Shown here: positions 6,061 to 15,906 of the stretch, one piece after another
How the letters are laid out: every line of letters begins with the position of its first letter
Position numbering within the stretch: position 1 is the first letter of the stretch
Source: UBA1794 sp050946375
Lineage (GTDB): Bacteria; Bacteroidota; Bacteroidia; Bacteroidales; Bacteroidaceae
DNA: 45,159 nucleotides
NCBI GenBank assembly: GCA_050946375.1
Contig: JBMNUT010000016.1
Span: forward strand, 1 to 45,159
Direction: 5' to 3'
Made by a program: the position numbers and the translations under genes
The notes under the pieces: generated by a model
What the model was told of the DNA's origin: nothing
Databases searched by the model: none
The model's input: the letters and a program-made list of their open reading frames with translations, nothing else

Positions 6061-8826
6061 ATGAAATTCAAGACTTGTCTTTTGACTCTCCTCTTTCTGT
6101 TGCCTGCCTTCACCGCTTCGCTGGGCGAGGGCGGTTTGCGTTTTCGCGACGGGCATCCCCGCTATCTGACCGATGCCTCGGGCAAGGAAGCCACCTGGAC
6201 CCTCATCCACGAGCAGCCCTGGGCGGCCGACGTGTTCCGCCAGTTGCAGGAGCGGACGGATGCCTATGTGGCCCGCGGGCCGGAGTGGCTCACGTCGCGG
6301 TTGCAGATGTACTGGAAGACGCATGCTACGGAGGTGTACATCCGCGGTGAATATTTCGACCATGCCGGCGGGGAGAAAGCCCCTTGCCCTACGGTCATGT
6401 ACACCGGTGCGCGCAGCAATGCCACCGACTATGTGCGGCCCCGGTTGGATGAACTCACCCCTTATGCCGAGGACGAGCGCGGCCTCTGGCTGGCCCCCAA
6501 GCGCGACCCGGAAAAGCGGGAATGGGTGCGCATCGACAAGACGGGGACGATGATTCAGAGCATCAATGTGGAAATCTTAGGGATAGCCCGCGATGCGGCT
6601 TTCCTCTGGTGGATGACCGGCGAGGAGGGCTATGCGCAGCTGGCGGGCAGCGTGTTCGACACCTACATGACGGGTATCTACTACCGCAATGTGCCGCAGG
6701 ACCTGAACCACGGCCATCAGCAGACGCTGGTGGGGATGACCACGTTTGAGGTGATTCACGAAGACGCCCTGAAAGCGCTCGTGCCGCTCTACGATTTTCT
6801 CTACGGCTATCTGCAGCAGACGAAGCCGGAGAAGATGGACATCTATGCCGGTGCGTTCAAGAAATGGGCGGACAACATTGTGGCAAACGGCGTGCCCCAC
6901 AACAACTGGAACCTGATTGAGGCCCGCTTCCTGCTGGACATAGCCCTGATTCTGGAAGACGATGCAGACTATCCCGACGGGAAAGGGCGCGGATTCTATA
7001 CCGATTGTGTCCTCAACCGCTCCTCCATCCGGCAGTGGTCGCTGCGCGATTTGGCAGCTTACGGCTTCGACGGGCAGACGGGGATATGGGCCGAAGCTCC
7101 GGGCTATGCAAGTGTGGTGGTGGGCGACTTTGCCGACTTCGCCTCTCTGATGGCCCGCAATCTGGACTACGACCTGCTCGGCTTGCTGCCCGTCGTGCCC
7201 CGTGCGGTGGAGGCCATGCCGCAGTATCTGTTTCCCAACCGCATGATGGTGGGCTTCGGCGATACACATCCCGGCTATCTGCGCACCGATATCTTCAGCC
7301 GCATGGTGGAAAATGCCCAGCGCTACGGCAAGAAAGAGCAGGAACGGCGCTTCACGGCTCTGTGGCGCCTCTTCGACCCGGAAAAAGTGGCGGCGCTCTC
7401 GGAGAAAAGCGGCGGGACTCAGGGAGAAAACCTGCGCATGCCCGTGGCCGTAACTTCCTTCTTTACGGAAAAGCCGCTGCAGCTCGACGGAACGATACCG
7501 GCAGCGAGCATCGACAGCTGCGTGACCCCTACGTTTTATGCCCCCAATGTGAGCTGGGTCGTGCAGCGCAACGGTATGGACCCGCAGCGCAGCCTGATGG
7601 TTTCGCTCAGTGGCAGCGACGGAAACCACATGCATGCCAACGGGATCGGCATGGAATTGTATGGGCGGGGCTACGTTCTGGCCCCCGATGCCGGCATCGG
7701 GCTGACGCTCTATTCGGGGCTTGACTATCTGGAGTATTACAGCCAGTTTCCGGCGCATAATACCGTGTGCGTCGACGGCGTGTCTTCTTATCCGATTATG
7801 AAGAGCAACCATGCCTTCCGGCTGTCGGGTTGCTTCCCGGAGCCGGGCAGCCGTCGGGCAAACTATGCGGCGGTCAGTTATTCGGAGGTCGATTTCCGTG
7901 AGCCGGAAACGCAGTCCGACCAGCGGCGGCTGCTGAGCATTGTTGCTGCGCCGGACAGCTTGGGCTACTATGTGGATATCTTCCGGAGCCGCCGCACGGA
8001 TGGGAAGGACAAGATGCACGACTATTTTTACCACAATCTGGGGCAGACGATGACGTTGACTGCCTCCGACGGCTCGGACTTGGGGCTGGCGCCGACCGAG
8101 GAGCTGGCCTTTGCCGGGGCGCACTTGTATGCTTATTCCTATTTATTCGATAAAAAGAAAGCCGACACCTCGGCCGATGTACGCTCGGACTTCACCATCC
8201 GGATGCCCGATGCGGACGACATCACGATGACCCTGTGGATGAAAGGCTACGAGTCGAGGAGTGTTTTCTCAGCGCTCAGCCCGATGACGGAAGGATTGAG
8301 CCGGATTCGGGAAATGCCCTATAATATAAAGGAACAACCGACGCTCACCTTTGTCGCACGGCAGAAGGGAGAGGCCTGGACCCGGCCGTTCGTAGCCCTG
8401 TTCGAGCCCTCTTCCGTACAGATGCCGGGGTCGATTCGCTCGGTGGACTTCCCTGCGGTGGAAAGCGACGGGGCAGAAAGTGCGGTAGGTATCCGCGTAA
8501 CCCACAAGAAGGGGCGTGTGGACCGGATTCTGTCGACCGACAATCCGGCCAGTCTCTGTACGATGGAGGGCATGAAGGCCAAGGCTGCTTATGCCCTGTG
8601 GGTAGGCCCTGCGGAACAGGATGGCTGCATTCTGTTCTTAGGCTCGGGTACGTGGCTGGAAGTGCCGGGAGTTCGGGTGGAAGCAGCGGAGCTGTGCGAT
8701 GTCTTGCTGGAGCGCCGGAACGGGAAGTGGTATTATTCCGCGTCGAAGCCCTGCCTGGCGCAGCTGGATGGGCATGAGTTCCGGCTGGAAGCAGCGATGG
8801 AGCCGCGGCCGGTGGTTGCGGATTGA
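6061..8826 (+). CDS. Secreted heparinase II/III-like polysaccharide lyase
   Basis: This 921-residue protein has a signal peptide (MKFKTCLLTLLFLLPAFTAS). The start at ATG 6061 is preferred over an upstream frame extension that reads as non-signal sequence. The N-terminal half is helical and Trp/Tyr-rich, as in an alpha/alpha toroid (HNNWNLIEARFLLDIALIL, GIWAEAPGYASVV). It is followed by a heparinase II/III module with SGSDGNHMHANGIGMELYG, DAGIGLTLYSGLDYLEYY and FPAHNTVCVDGVSSYP, where the conserved His and Tyr residues expected for beta-elimination lie. Such lyases depolymerise uronic-acid polysaccharides. I cannot assign a numbered PL family. It lies 209 bases after the GH16 gene and 49 before the GH28-like gene. 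There is no SusC/SusD pair nearby, so uptake of products must rely on genes elsewhere. Confidence 0.78.
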   Translation: MKFKTCLLTLLFLLPAFTASLGEGGLRFRDGHPRYLTDASGKEATWTLIHEQPWAADVFRQLQERTDAYVARGPEWLTSRLQMYWKTHATEVYIRGEYFDHAGGEKAPCPTVMYTGARSNATDYVRPRLDELTPYAEDERGLWLAPKRDPEKREWVRIDKTGTMIQSINVEILGIARDAAFLWWMTGEEGYAQLAGSVFDTYMTGIYYRNVPQDLNHGHQQTLVGMTTFEVIHEDALKALVPLYDFLYGYLQQTKPEKMDIYAGAFKKWADNIVANGVPHNNWNLIEARFLLDIALILEDDADYPDGKGRGFYTDCVLNRSSIRQWSLRDLAAYGFDGQTGIWAEAPGYASVVVGDFADFASLMARNLDYDLLGLLPVVPRAVEAMPQYLFPNRMMVGFGDTHPGYLRTDIFSRMVENAQRYGKKEQERRFTALWRLFDPEKVAALSEKSGGTQGENLRMPVAVTSFFTEKPLQLDGTIPAASIDSCVTPTFYAPNVSWVVQRNGMDPQRSLMVSLSGSDGNHMHANGIGMELYGRGYVLAPDAGIGLTLYSGLDYLEYYSQFPAHNTVCVDGVSSYPIMKSNHAFRLSGCFPEPGSRRANYAAVSYSEVDFREPETQSDQRRLLSIVAAPDSLGYYVDIFRSRRTDGKDKMHDYFYHNLGQTMTLTASDGSDLGLAPTEELAFAGAHLYAYSYLFDKKKADTSADVRSDFTIRMPDADDITMTLWMKGYESRSVFSALSPMTEGLSRIREMPYNIKEQPTLTFVARQKGEAWTRPFVALFEPSSVQMPGSIRSVDFPAVESDGAESAVGIRVTHKKGRVDRILSTDNPASLCTMEGMKAKAAYALWVGPAEQDGCILFLGSGTWLEVPGVRVEAAELCDVLLERRNGKWYYSASKPCLAQLDGHEFRLEAAMEPRPVVAD

Positions 8827-8875
8827 GCAGGGAGAGTGAATGGATATTGTATAATCAAATGGAACAAGATAGACG

Positions 8876-10281
8876 ATGAACATGAAGAAATTTTGATTTT
8901 CTGTGCCGCTTTTTGCAGCACGTGCTGGAGCGCACAGTCGAAAATTGTGACCTATCCTGTGCCGCAAGGCATCTATTATGCCTGGCATTGCGATGACTTT
9001 ACGGTCCGGGTGCGGGAGAAAGGTACGGCCGAATGGCAGGATCTGTACGAGTATAAGGTGAATGTGGATATGGATACCCGCTCGGTGGCTTCGATGGTGC
9101 AGTTCGATTTCTCGGGCGAGGTGGAAGTCTGGGTGCATAAGAACAACGGGAATCCGAAAGAGGTGGAGATTCGTCCGCATGCCCGGGGCATAAAATATGA
9201 GCAGGAGGGGCGCAATGTCTATTTCTCGCTCGACCGTCCGCAGAAGCTGTCCATAGAATTCGACGGCGACCGCCTGCACAATCTGCATCTCTTTGCCAAT
9301 GCGCTGGAAGAAGACGTTCCCGAGAAGGGTGCTCCGGGGGTGATGTATTTCGATACCGGTGTCTACGAACCGACGGATTCGGCCACACAAAGTTTCATCA
9401 TCCCCTCGAACACGCTGGTGTATCTTGCTCCCGGTGCCGTTTTGAAAGGGCGGCTGACGGTGGACAAGGCCGAGAATGTGACGATAAAGGGGAGGGGCAT
9501 GCTGCTGACTCCCCAGCAGGGAATCTCCATATCCTATTCGCAAAACGTAAAAGTGGAAGGGATTACGGTAATCAATCCGCGGCATTACACGATATCGGGC
9601 GGGCAATCGAAAAATATCGTCATTGAAAATCTGAAAAGTTTCAGTTATCAGGGCTGGAGTGATGGACTTGATTTCATGTCGTGCTCGGATATTGAGATAA
9701 GTGACGTATTTTTGCGCAATTCCGACGATTGTTTGGCATTCTATACGCACCGCTGGGATTTCTATGGGGATACGCGCAACGTAAAGGTGCAGCGTGCGAT
9801 TCTCTGGGCAGACATCGCCCATCCCATAAACATAGGCACGCACGGTAATACGGAGCAGGGCGATGGCGAGGTGCTGGAAGACTTCCTGTTCAGTGACATC
9901 GACATCTTGGAGCACGACGAGGATGACCCGAATTATCAAGGCTGCATGACGGTCAACGTCGGCGACCATAATCTGGCGCGGCGCATCACTTTTGAAAATA
10001 TCCGCGTGGAGAGCATCCAGGAAGGGCAGCTCTTTCATTTGCGGGTGATGTATAATGAAAAATACAATACCGGTCCGGGCCGTGGAGTGGAGCAGATTGT
10101 CTTTCGGAACATCCGCTATACGGGCGATGAAGATGCGAATCCCTCGGTGCTGGAAGGCTACGCCGCCGACCGCATGGTGCAGGGCGTCCGCTTTGAGGAC
10201 GTGCGGATAAGAGGTAAGAAACTGAAAGGGACGGACTATTTCCGTTGCAATGAATATGTAAAAGACGTTCATTTTGAGTGA
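8876..10281 (+). CDS. GH28/pectate-lyase-like right-handed beta-helix enzyme, frameshift in the signal peptide
   Basis: The body has the repeating beta-helix pattern of GH28/GH49-type enzymes: NVTIKGRGMLL, NVKVEGITVINPRHYTI, NIVIENLKSF, then WSDGLDFMSCSDIEI and FLRNSDDCLAFY, where the paired Asp residues of the active site would lie. An N-terminal beta-sandwich-like region precedes it. The expected start, ATG 8876 (MNMKKF), meets a stop after six codons. One additional T in the run of four at about 8892-8895 would join it to LIFCAAFCSTCWSAQS and give a normal signal peptide. In the sequence as given, the only start in the main frame is a GTG at 8836, which gives an acidic, atypical N-terminus. 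The gene is therefore either a recent pseudogene or carries a sequencing error. Confidence 0.7.
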
Positions 10282-10310
10282 TTGCCTTTTGCAGATACGC
10301 AATTATCGGT

Positions 10311-10372
10311 GCAAGGGTTTTCCGAAGAAGATGCAAGACTTTTTCAGAAAGCCCTTGCATCTTTTTGGAAAA
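10311..10372 (-). repeat. GCAAG...CTTGC intergenic hairpin repeat, copy A
   Basis: The reverse complement reads GATGCAAGGGCTTTCTGAAA then AAGTCTTGCATCTTCTTCGG and aligns with copies at 22486 and 26791. On the plus strand GCAAGGG (10311) can pair with CCCTTGC (10352). The inner GCAAGAC...CTTGC pairing is an alternative that excludes it. The copy lies between the GH28-like gene and recQ. A short open frame across 10282-10548 has no family resemblance. I see nothing else in this 330-base gap apart from the recQ promoter. Confidence 0.65.
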
Positions 10373-10532
10373 GGAGGCAAGACGCCCGATGGGGTGATGA
10401 GCGGCAAAAAATAAAGCGAATTGCGTTTGGGGAACTTTTCTCCGGTTTTCTGTATGAAAAAAACATAGATGCATTTTCGCTTTCCCCGTGTTTTTTTCTG
10501 GGGAAACTCTATGAAATATGGGAAGTTGTTTT

Positions 10533-10540
10533 TAACTTTG
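10533..10540 (+). promoter_or_regulatory. Predicted -7 element for recQ
   Basis: TAACTTTG fits TAnnTTTG. The start codon at 10614 is about 67 bases downstream of the expected transcription start. No clear -33 element is seen. Confidence 0.45.
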
Positions 10541-10613
10541 TTCGCTGATATCTGTCCTTTCGTTGTAAGACAGGCAGTGTGTTTATAGAATCACTTTAGA
10601 TATTAACGAGATT

Positions 10614-12794
10614 ATGGTTGAACATATCGATTTGGTGCACGAGCTGAAAAAACATTTCGGTTTCGACACTTTTAAGGGGAATCAGGAGGCTATCATCCGG
10701 AATCTGCTTGCTGGGAACGACACATTTGTGCTTATGCCGACAGGCGGAGGAAAGTCGCTTTGCTATCAGCTGCCCTCGTTGATAATGGAGGGAACGGCTA
10801 TTGTGATTTCTCCTCTGATTGCGCTGATGAAGAATCAGGTAGACGCAATGAGGAGCTTCAGTGAAGAAGACGGGATAGCCCATTTCATCAATTCTTCGCT
10901 GAACAAGTCAGCCATAGACCAAGTGAAAAAAGATATTCTTTCGGGGCGCACAAAGTTGCTCTACGTAGCACCGGAGTCGCTGACGAAGGAGGAATATATC
11001 GATTTCCTGCGCGAAGTGAAGATTTCGTTCTATGCGGTCGACGAAGCACACTGTATCTCGGAGTGGGGACACGATTTCCGCCCGGAGTATCGTCGCATAC
11101 GGCCTATTATAAACGAAATAGGGAAGGCGCCTTTGATTGCGCTGACCGCGACTGCTACGCCCAAGGTGCAGCACGACATTCAGAAGAACTTGGATATGAA
11201 CAATGCCAAAGTATTCAAGTCTTCCTTTAACCGGCCCAACCTTTACTATGAAGTACGGCCGAAAACCGCGTCGATAGACAAGGAAGTCATAAAGTTCATC
11301 AAGAACAATCCGAATAAATCGGGTATAATTTATTGCCTGAGCCGGAAAAAAGTGGAAGAACTGGCAGAGATTCTTCAGGCAAACGGCATCAACGCCCGCC
11401 CGTATCATGCCGGAATGGATTCGGTGACCCGCTCTCAGAACCAGGACGATTTTCTGATGGAGAAGGTGGACGTAATCGTAGCAACGATTGCCTTCGGCAT
11501 GGGAATCGATAAGCCGGATGTCCGTTTCGTCATACACTATGATATCCCGAAGAGCCTGGAAGGATACTATCAGGAAACGGGACGTGCCGGAAGAGACGGC
11601 GGCGAAGGAATGTGCATTACCTTTTATACTTATAAAGATATTCAGAAATTAGAGAAATTCATGCAGGGAAAACCCGTGGCTGAGCAGGAGATAGGCAAAC
11701 AGCTGTTGCTCGAGACGGCGGCTTATGCAGAGTCGTCCGTGTGTCGGCGCAAGACACTGTTGCACTACTTCGGCGAAGAATATACGGAGGGTAACTGCGG
11801 AAATTGCGACAACTGCTTAAATCCTAAAAAACAAGTGGAGGCTAAAGATTCGTTATGCGCGGCTATTGAGACAATATTGGCCGTAAAAGAGAATTTCAAA
11901 CAAGATTATATCATAGACGTGCTGTTGGGGCATGAAACCAGCGAGGTCGTTGCTCATCATCATGATGAACTTGACTGTTTCGGGAGCGGAATGGGCGACG
12001 ACGAGAAGTTCTGGAATGCAGTAATCCGTCAGGCCTTGATAGCTGGTTATCTGTATAAAGAAGTAGAGAATTACGGTATTCTGAAAGTGACGAAAGAGGG
12101 ACAGAAGTTCTTGAAGAAGCCGGTTTCTTTCAAAATAACGGAAGATAATGATTTTGATGCGGTGGAGGAAGAAGCTCCTTTGCGGGGTGGTGGCAGTTGC
12201 GCCGTCGACCCGACGCTTTACTCCATGCTGAAAGATTTGCGGAAGAAGCTCTCCAAACAGCTGAATGTGCCGCCTTATGTCATATTCCAAGATCCTTCGC
12301 TGGAAGCGATGGCCACGATTTATCCGGTCAATCTGGAAGAATTGCAAAATATTCCCGGAGTAGGTGCGGGCAAGGCCCGTCGTTATGGTCCGGAGTTCTG
12401 CAAGCTGATTCAGCGGCATTGTGAAGAAAATGAGATTGAACGTCCGGAAGATTTGCGGATACGCACTGTGGCGAACAAGTCGAAGCTCAAGGTCTCGATT
12501 ATTCAGGCCATCGATCGCCAGGTTGCTTTGGACGACATCGCAAACTCCAAGGGGATGGACTTCTCGGAGCTGCTGGACGAGATAGAAGCCATTGTGTATT
12601 CCGGGACCAAGCTGAATATCGATTACTTCCTGCGTGAGATAATGGATGAGGAACACATGGAAGATATTTACGAATATTTCCGTGAGTCGGAGACCGATGA
12701 TCTGGACACTGCAGTAGAAGAATTGGGCGAGGATTATACGGAAGAGGAGATCCGTTTGGTTCGCATTAAGTTCATCTCTGAGATGGCGAACTAA
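10614..12794 (+). CDS. recQ: ATP-dependent 3'-5' DNA helicase RecQ
   Basis: This 726-residue protein has the full RecQ layout. Helicase motif I is PTGGGKSLCYQLP and motif II is AVDEAHCISEWGHDFRP. Motif III is LTATATPKV and motif VI is YYQETGRAGRDG. The RQC zinc-binding region is EGNCGNCDNC (about residues 395-405), and an HRDC domain contains SMLKDLRKKLSKQL...LQNIPGVGAGKARRYG. RecQ unwinds recombination intermediates and stalled forks. At about 726 residues it is longer than the E. coli protein because of an extension after the HRDC domain (residues about 620-726), as in other Bacteroidota. The gene stands alone with its own promoter, 83 bases before guaB. Confidence 0.95.
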   Translation: MVEHIDLVHELKKHFGFDTFKGNQEAIIRNLLAGNDTFVLMPTGGGKSLCYQLPSLIMEGTAIVISPLIALMKNQVDAMRSFSEEDGIAHFINSSLNKSAIDQVKKDILSGRTKLLYVAPESLTKEEYIDFLREVKISFYAVDEAHCISEWGHDFRPEYRRIRPIINEIGKAPLIALTATATPKVQHDIQKNLDMNNAKVFKSSFNRPNLYYEVRPKTASIDKEVIKFIKNNPNKSGIIYCLSRKKVEELAEILQANGINARPYHAGMDSVTRSQNQDDFLMEKVDVIVATIAFGMGIDKPDVRFVIHYDIPKSLEGYYQETGRAGRDGGEGMCITFYTYKDIQKLEKFMQGKPVAEQEIGKQLLLETAAYAESSVCRRKTLLHYFGEEYTEGNCGNCDNCLNPKKQVEAKDSLCAAIETILAVKENFKQDYIIDVLLGHETSEVVAHHHDELDCFGSGMGDDEKFWNAVIRQALIAGYLYKEVENYGILKVTKEGQKFLKKPVSFKITEDNDFDAVEEEAPLRGGGSCAVDPTLYSMLKDLRKKLSKQLNVPPYVIFQDPSLEAMATIYPVNLEELQNIPGVGAGKARRYGPEFCKLIQRHCEENEIERPEDLRIRTVANKSKLKVSIIQAIDRQVALDDIANSKGMDFSELLDEIEAIVYSGTKLNIDYFLREIMDEEHMEDIYEYFRESETDDLDTAVEELGEDYTEEEIRLVRIKFISEMAN

Positions 12795-12841
12795 ATTATG
12801 CAAAAATGGGAAGTGCTCTTTTATTTCCGGCAGAAAATGCT

Positions 12842-12849
12842 TAAATTTG
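12842..12849 (+). promoter_or_regulatory. Predicted -7 element for guaB
   Basis: TAAATTTG fits TAnnTTTG, about 28 bases upstream of the guaB ATG at 12878. It probably drives guaB and perhaps the following genes through mutL. Confidence 0.5.
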
Positions 12850-12877
12850 CACGCAATAATTTTTAAAGCATATTCCT

Positions 12878-14353
12878 ATGTCATTTATTGCAGATAAGGT
12901 GGTGATGGACGGTTTGACCTATGACGACGTCCTGCTGATACCCGCCTATTCAGAGGTTCTCCCTCGTACCGTAGAGTTGTCTACGAAGTTTTCCCGTAAT
13001 ATTGACTTGAAAATTCCCTTTGTGACGGCCGCCATGGATACCGTTACGGAGGCGAAGATGGCTATTGCCATAGCTCGTGAAGGGGGCATTGGCGTGATTC
13101 ATAAAAATATGCCTATTCGCGACCAGGCCCGTCAGGTGGCTATGGTGAAGCGTGCCGAAAACGGTATGATATATGACCCGGTTACGATTAAGGTGGGGTC
13201 TACCGTCCGCGATGCTTTGGACATCATGGCGGAATATAAAATCGGTGGAATTCCGGTTGTGAACGACGAGAAAAAACTGGTCGGTATCGTGACGAATCGT
13301 GACTTGCGCTTTGAGCTGGATATGAACAAGCGTATCGATAACGTCATGACCAAGGACAACCTGATTACCACGAACCAGAGCACGGACTTGGAGTCTGCTG
13401 CCCGGATTTTGCAGAAGCATAAAATCGAAAAGTTGCCCGTTGTGGATAAAGACGGGAAACTGATTGGCCTGGTAACTTACAAGGATATCACGAAGGCTAA
13501 AGACAAACCGATGGCTTGCAAGGACAGCAAGGGTCGTCTGCGCGTGGCCGGTGGTGTCGGCGTGACGAAAGATACGTATGACCGTATGGAAGCTCTTGTG
13601 GAAGCAGGCGTCGATGCTTTGGTTATCGACACGGCTCATGGACATTCCAAGTCGGTGATTGAAACGTTGCGCGAAGCCAAGAAAAGATTCCCGCAGGTTG
13701 ACATCGTGGTCGGCAATATTGCAACCGGCGAGGCTGCAAAAGCGCTGGTTGATGCAGGTGCCGATGCCGTGAAAGTCGGAATTGGCCCGGGTTCGATTTG
13801 TACGACGCGTGTAGTTGCCGGTGTCGGTGTTCCGCAGTTGACGGCCGTGTACGATGTGGCTCAGGCCATTAAAGGCTCGGGTATTCCTCTTATCGCAGAC
13901 GGCGGCTTGCGCTATTCCGGCGATGTGGTGAAAGCCCTTGCCGCCGGTGGATATTCCGTGATGATCGGTTCGCTGGTTGCCGGCACGGAAGAAAGTCCGG
14001 GTGAGACGATTCTTTTCAATGGCCGAAAGTTTAAGTCTTATCGGGGAATGGGCTCTTTGGAAGCTATGGAGAATGGTTCCAAGGACCGCTACTTCCAAAG
14101 CGAGGAAAGCAATGTGAAGAAATTGGTTCCCGAAGGCATTGCAGCCCGTGTACCTTACAAGGGAAATCTGTACGAAGTTATCTATCAGTTGTGTGGAGGC
14201 TTGCGTGCCGGAATGGGTTATTGCGGAGCAAAAGATATTGAGGCTTTGCACGATGCCAAATTTACCCGCATTACCAACGCCGGTGTGTTGGAGAGCCATC
14301 CGCATGATGTGACGATTACGAGCGAAGCCCCCAACTATAGCCGTCCGGAATAA
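12878..14353 (+). CDS. guaB: Inosine-5'-monophosphate dehydrogenase
   Basis: This 491-residue enzyme oxidises IMP to XMP with NAD, the committed step of GMP synthesis; guaA, the next step, lies at 22.6 kb. The N-terminus LTYDDVLLIPAYSEVLPR is typical. A tandem CBS pair occupies about residues 95-205 (IMAEYKIGGIPVVND, LQKHKIEKLPVVDKDGKLIG). The catalytic loop is GIGPGSICTTRVVAGVGVPQ with its active Cys, followed by the flap region YRGMGSLEAM. Length and motifs are complete. The gene opens a run (isomerase, isomerase, OstA-like, mutL) in one direction with short gaps. Confidence 0.97.
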   Translation: MSFIADKVVMDGLTYDDVLLIPAYSEVLPRTVELSTKFSRNIDLKIPFVTAAMDTVTEAKMAIAIAREGGIGVIHKNMPIRDQARQVAMVKRAENGMIYDPVTIKVGSTVRDALDIMAEYKIGGIPVVNDEKKLVGIVTNRDLRFELDMNKRIDNVMTKDNLITTNQSTDLESAARILQKHKIEKLPVVDKDGKLIGLVTYKDITKAKDKPMACKDSKGRLRVAGGVGVTKDTYDRMEALVEAGVDALVIDTAHGHSKSVIETLREAKKRFPQVDIVVGNIATGEAAKALVDAGADAVKVGIGPGSICTTRVVAGVGVPQLTAVYDVAQAIKGSGIPLIADGGLRYSGDVVKALAAGGYSVMIGSLVAGTEESPGETILFNGRKFKSYRGMGSLEAMENGSKDRYFQSEESNVKKLVPEGIAARVPYKGNLYEVIYQLCGGLRAGMGYCGAKDIEALHDAKFTRITNAGVLESHPHDVTITSEAPNYSRPE

Positions 14354-14436
14354 GGCGGGAAGGACACAATTTATTGCCTTTTCTTCCGTTTTATGGAAAG
14401 GTAATAAATGAGAAACCTCAAACTTTTGATTTAAAG

Positions 14437-15858
14437 ATGAAGAAGAAACTGTTTCTTGTGTGTCTTTCTGCGGTATGCAGCGTTCATGTTTGGGCACAAG
14501 ATGTGGATCCGGTTATAATGACTATTGGGAATAAACCCATTTCGCGTTCCGAATTTGAATATATCTATAATAAGAACCAAAATGCAAGCAGTAGCCAGAA
14601 GTTGTCTTTGGACGATTATGTGCAACTCTTCGTCAACTTTAAATTGAAGGTCGCCGAGGCGGAGTCCTTGGGATTGGATACAACATCATCTTTTCGGACT
14701 GAATTTTTGGGCTATCGGCAGCAGGTCGCATCTGCTTATCTGACGGATGAGGCTGCTGATGAGGCTTATGTTCAGGCTCAGTATGATTCGTTAATGGATG
14801 AGGGCGAGTGGACATGTGTCCGCTTGGCCCACATCTTTAAATATGTTCCTCAGAATGCAACGGAAGCTCAAAGGTCGCAGGCTGAGCATACGATAGACTC
14901 GATATACGCATGTCTCCAGCGGGGAGAAAAATTTGCGGATTTGGCACGAATTTGTTCGGACGACCGTCAGTCTGCTACGAATGGCGGTATGATTGGCTGG
15001 GTACAGCGGCACAGAGCTATACCTAAGTTTGAAGAAGTGGCTTTCGCACTACCCGTGGGTACTTACTCCGAGCCGTTTACTACGGTGAATGGCTTCCACA
15101 TTGTGATGAAGTATGCGCAAGATACGGCGACTGTCGACAATGTTCGGAATGCGATATTGGCTTTGCGTGCGAAGAAAGGCTTGTTGCCGGTAGGCAAGAT
15201 TGTGAAAGCTCGTGAACTGAGGGAGAAGTATTCGCTGGAAGGCATGGACGATGCCGAAGTGTTGGAATGGGCTGACCAGAATCTGGAGAAGATAGAGCCG
15301 GCCTTTGCGCATCTCATGCAGGAATACCGCGATGGAATATTGCTGTTCGAAATCAGCAAGCAGACCGTTTGGGATAAGGCTGGAGAGGATACTACCGGGT
15401 TGGTTTCGTATTTTGAGGCCAACCGGGCAAATTATGCGTGGGATGAGCCTCGGTTTAAGGGAGCTGCAATGCACACGCGCGACAAGGCTACCCGGAAGAA
15501 GCTGAAGAAGTTGTTGAAGAAAAACGATTTCTCTCAGTGGAGTGAGCTTATCCGAACGCAGTTTAATACGAACGATTCAATCGCAGTTCGTGCTCAAATC
15601 GGTGTTTTCACGAAGGGATTGAATAAGTTTGTGGACGAAGAATGTTATAAAGGAGACAAGGCTGAGCCTTTGAAGGACTTCCCCTACACGTTGGTAATGG
15701 GTGAGAAGTTGAAAGCCCCGGAGGCTTATACGGATGTAAAGGGACAAGTTACTTCCGACTATCAGGCTTTTCTCGAAAAAGAATGGATTGCCGGACTTCA
15801 AAAGAAGTATCCGGTGGTAATCGATCGGGAAGTATTGAAAACAGTAAATAATCACTGA
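14437..15858 (+). CDS. Periplasmic parvulin-type peptidylprolyl isomerase (PpiC/SurA-like)
   Basis: This 473-residue protein has a signal peptide (MKKKLFLVCLSAVCSVHVWA); ATG 14437 is chosen for it over the frame extension to 14374. It has a SurA-like N-terminal chaperone segment (ISRSEFEYIYNKNQN, LFVNFKLKVAEAESLG). One parvulin domain follows at about residues 125-230 (CVRLAHIFKYVP, FADLARICSDDRQSATNGG, PFTTVNGFHIVMKY). A helical C-terminal part contains a second, degenerate repeat. Such proteins assist outer-membrane protein folding. It lies 48 bases upstream of a second isomerase, and the pair precedes an OstA-like gene, which suggests an envelope-biogenesis cluster. Confidence 0.88.
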   Translation: MKKKLFLVCLSAVCSVHVWAQDVDPVIMTIGNKPISRSEFEYIYNKNQNASSSQKLSLDDYVQLFVNFKLKVAEAESLGLDTTSSFRTEFLGYRQQVASAYLTDEAADEAYVQAQYDSLMDEGEWTCVRLAHIFKYVPQNATEAQRSQAEHTIDSIYACLQRGEKFADLARICSDDRQSATNGGMIGWVQRHRAIPKFEEVAFALPVGTYSEPFTTVNGFHIVMKYAQDTATVDNVRNAILALRAKKGLLPVGKIVKARELREKYSLEGMDDAEVLEWADQNLEKIEPAFAHLMQEYRDGILLFEISKQTVWDKAGEDTTGLVSYFEANRANYAWDEPRFKGAAMHTRDKATRKKLKKLLKKNDFSQWSELIRTQFNTNDSIAVRAQIGVFTKGLNKFVDEECYKGDKAEPLKDFPYTLVMGEKLKAPEAYTDVKGQVTSDYQAFLEKEWIAGLQKKYPVVIDREVLKTVNNH

Positions 15859-15906
15859 CGTTTTGTGTGATTGTATCGCGAGTCAATCTTTGTGATATCA
15901 GATAGA

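Noticed and set aside
6577..8124. 515-residue minus-strand open frame opposite the heparinase-like gene
   Set aside because: It is rich in His, Arg and Ala as expected for an antisense shadow, and no start context or motif is seen.
10282..10548. 88-residue open frame between the GH28-like gene and recQ
   Set aside because: It begins directly after a stop codon, crosses a hairpin repeat, and includes the recQ promoter region. No homology is evident.
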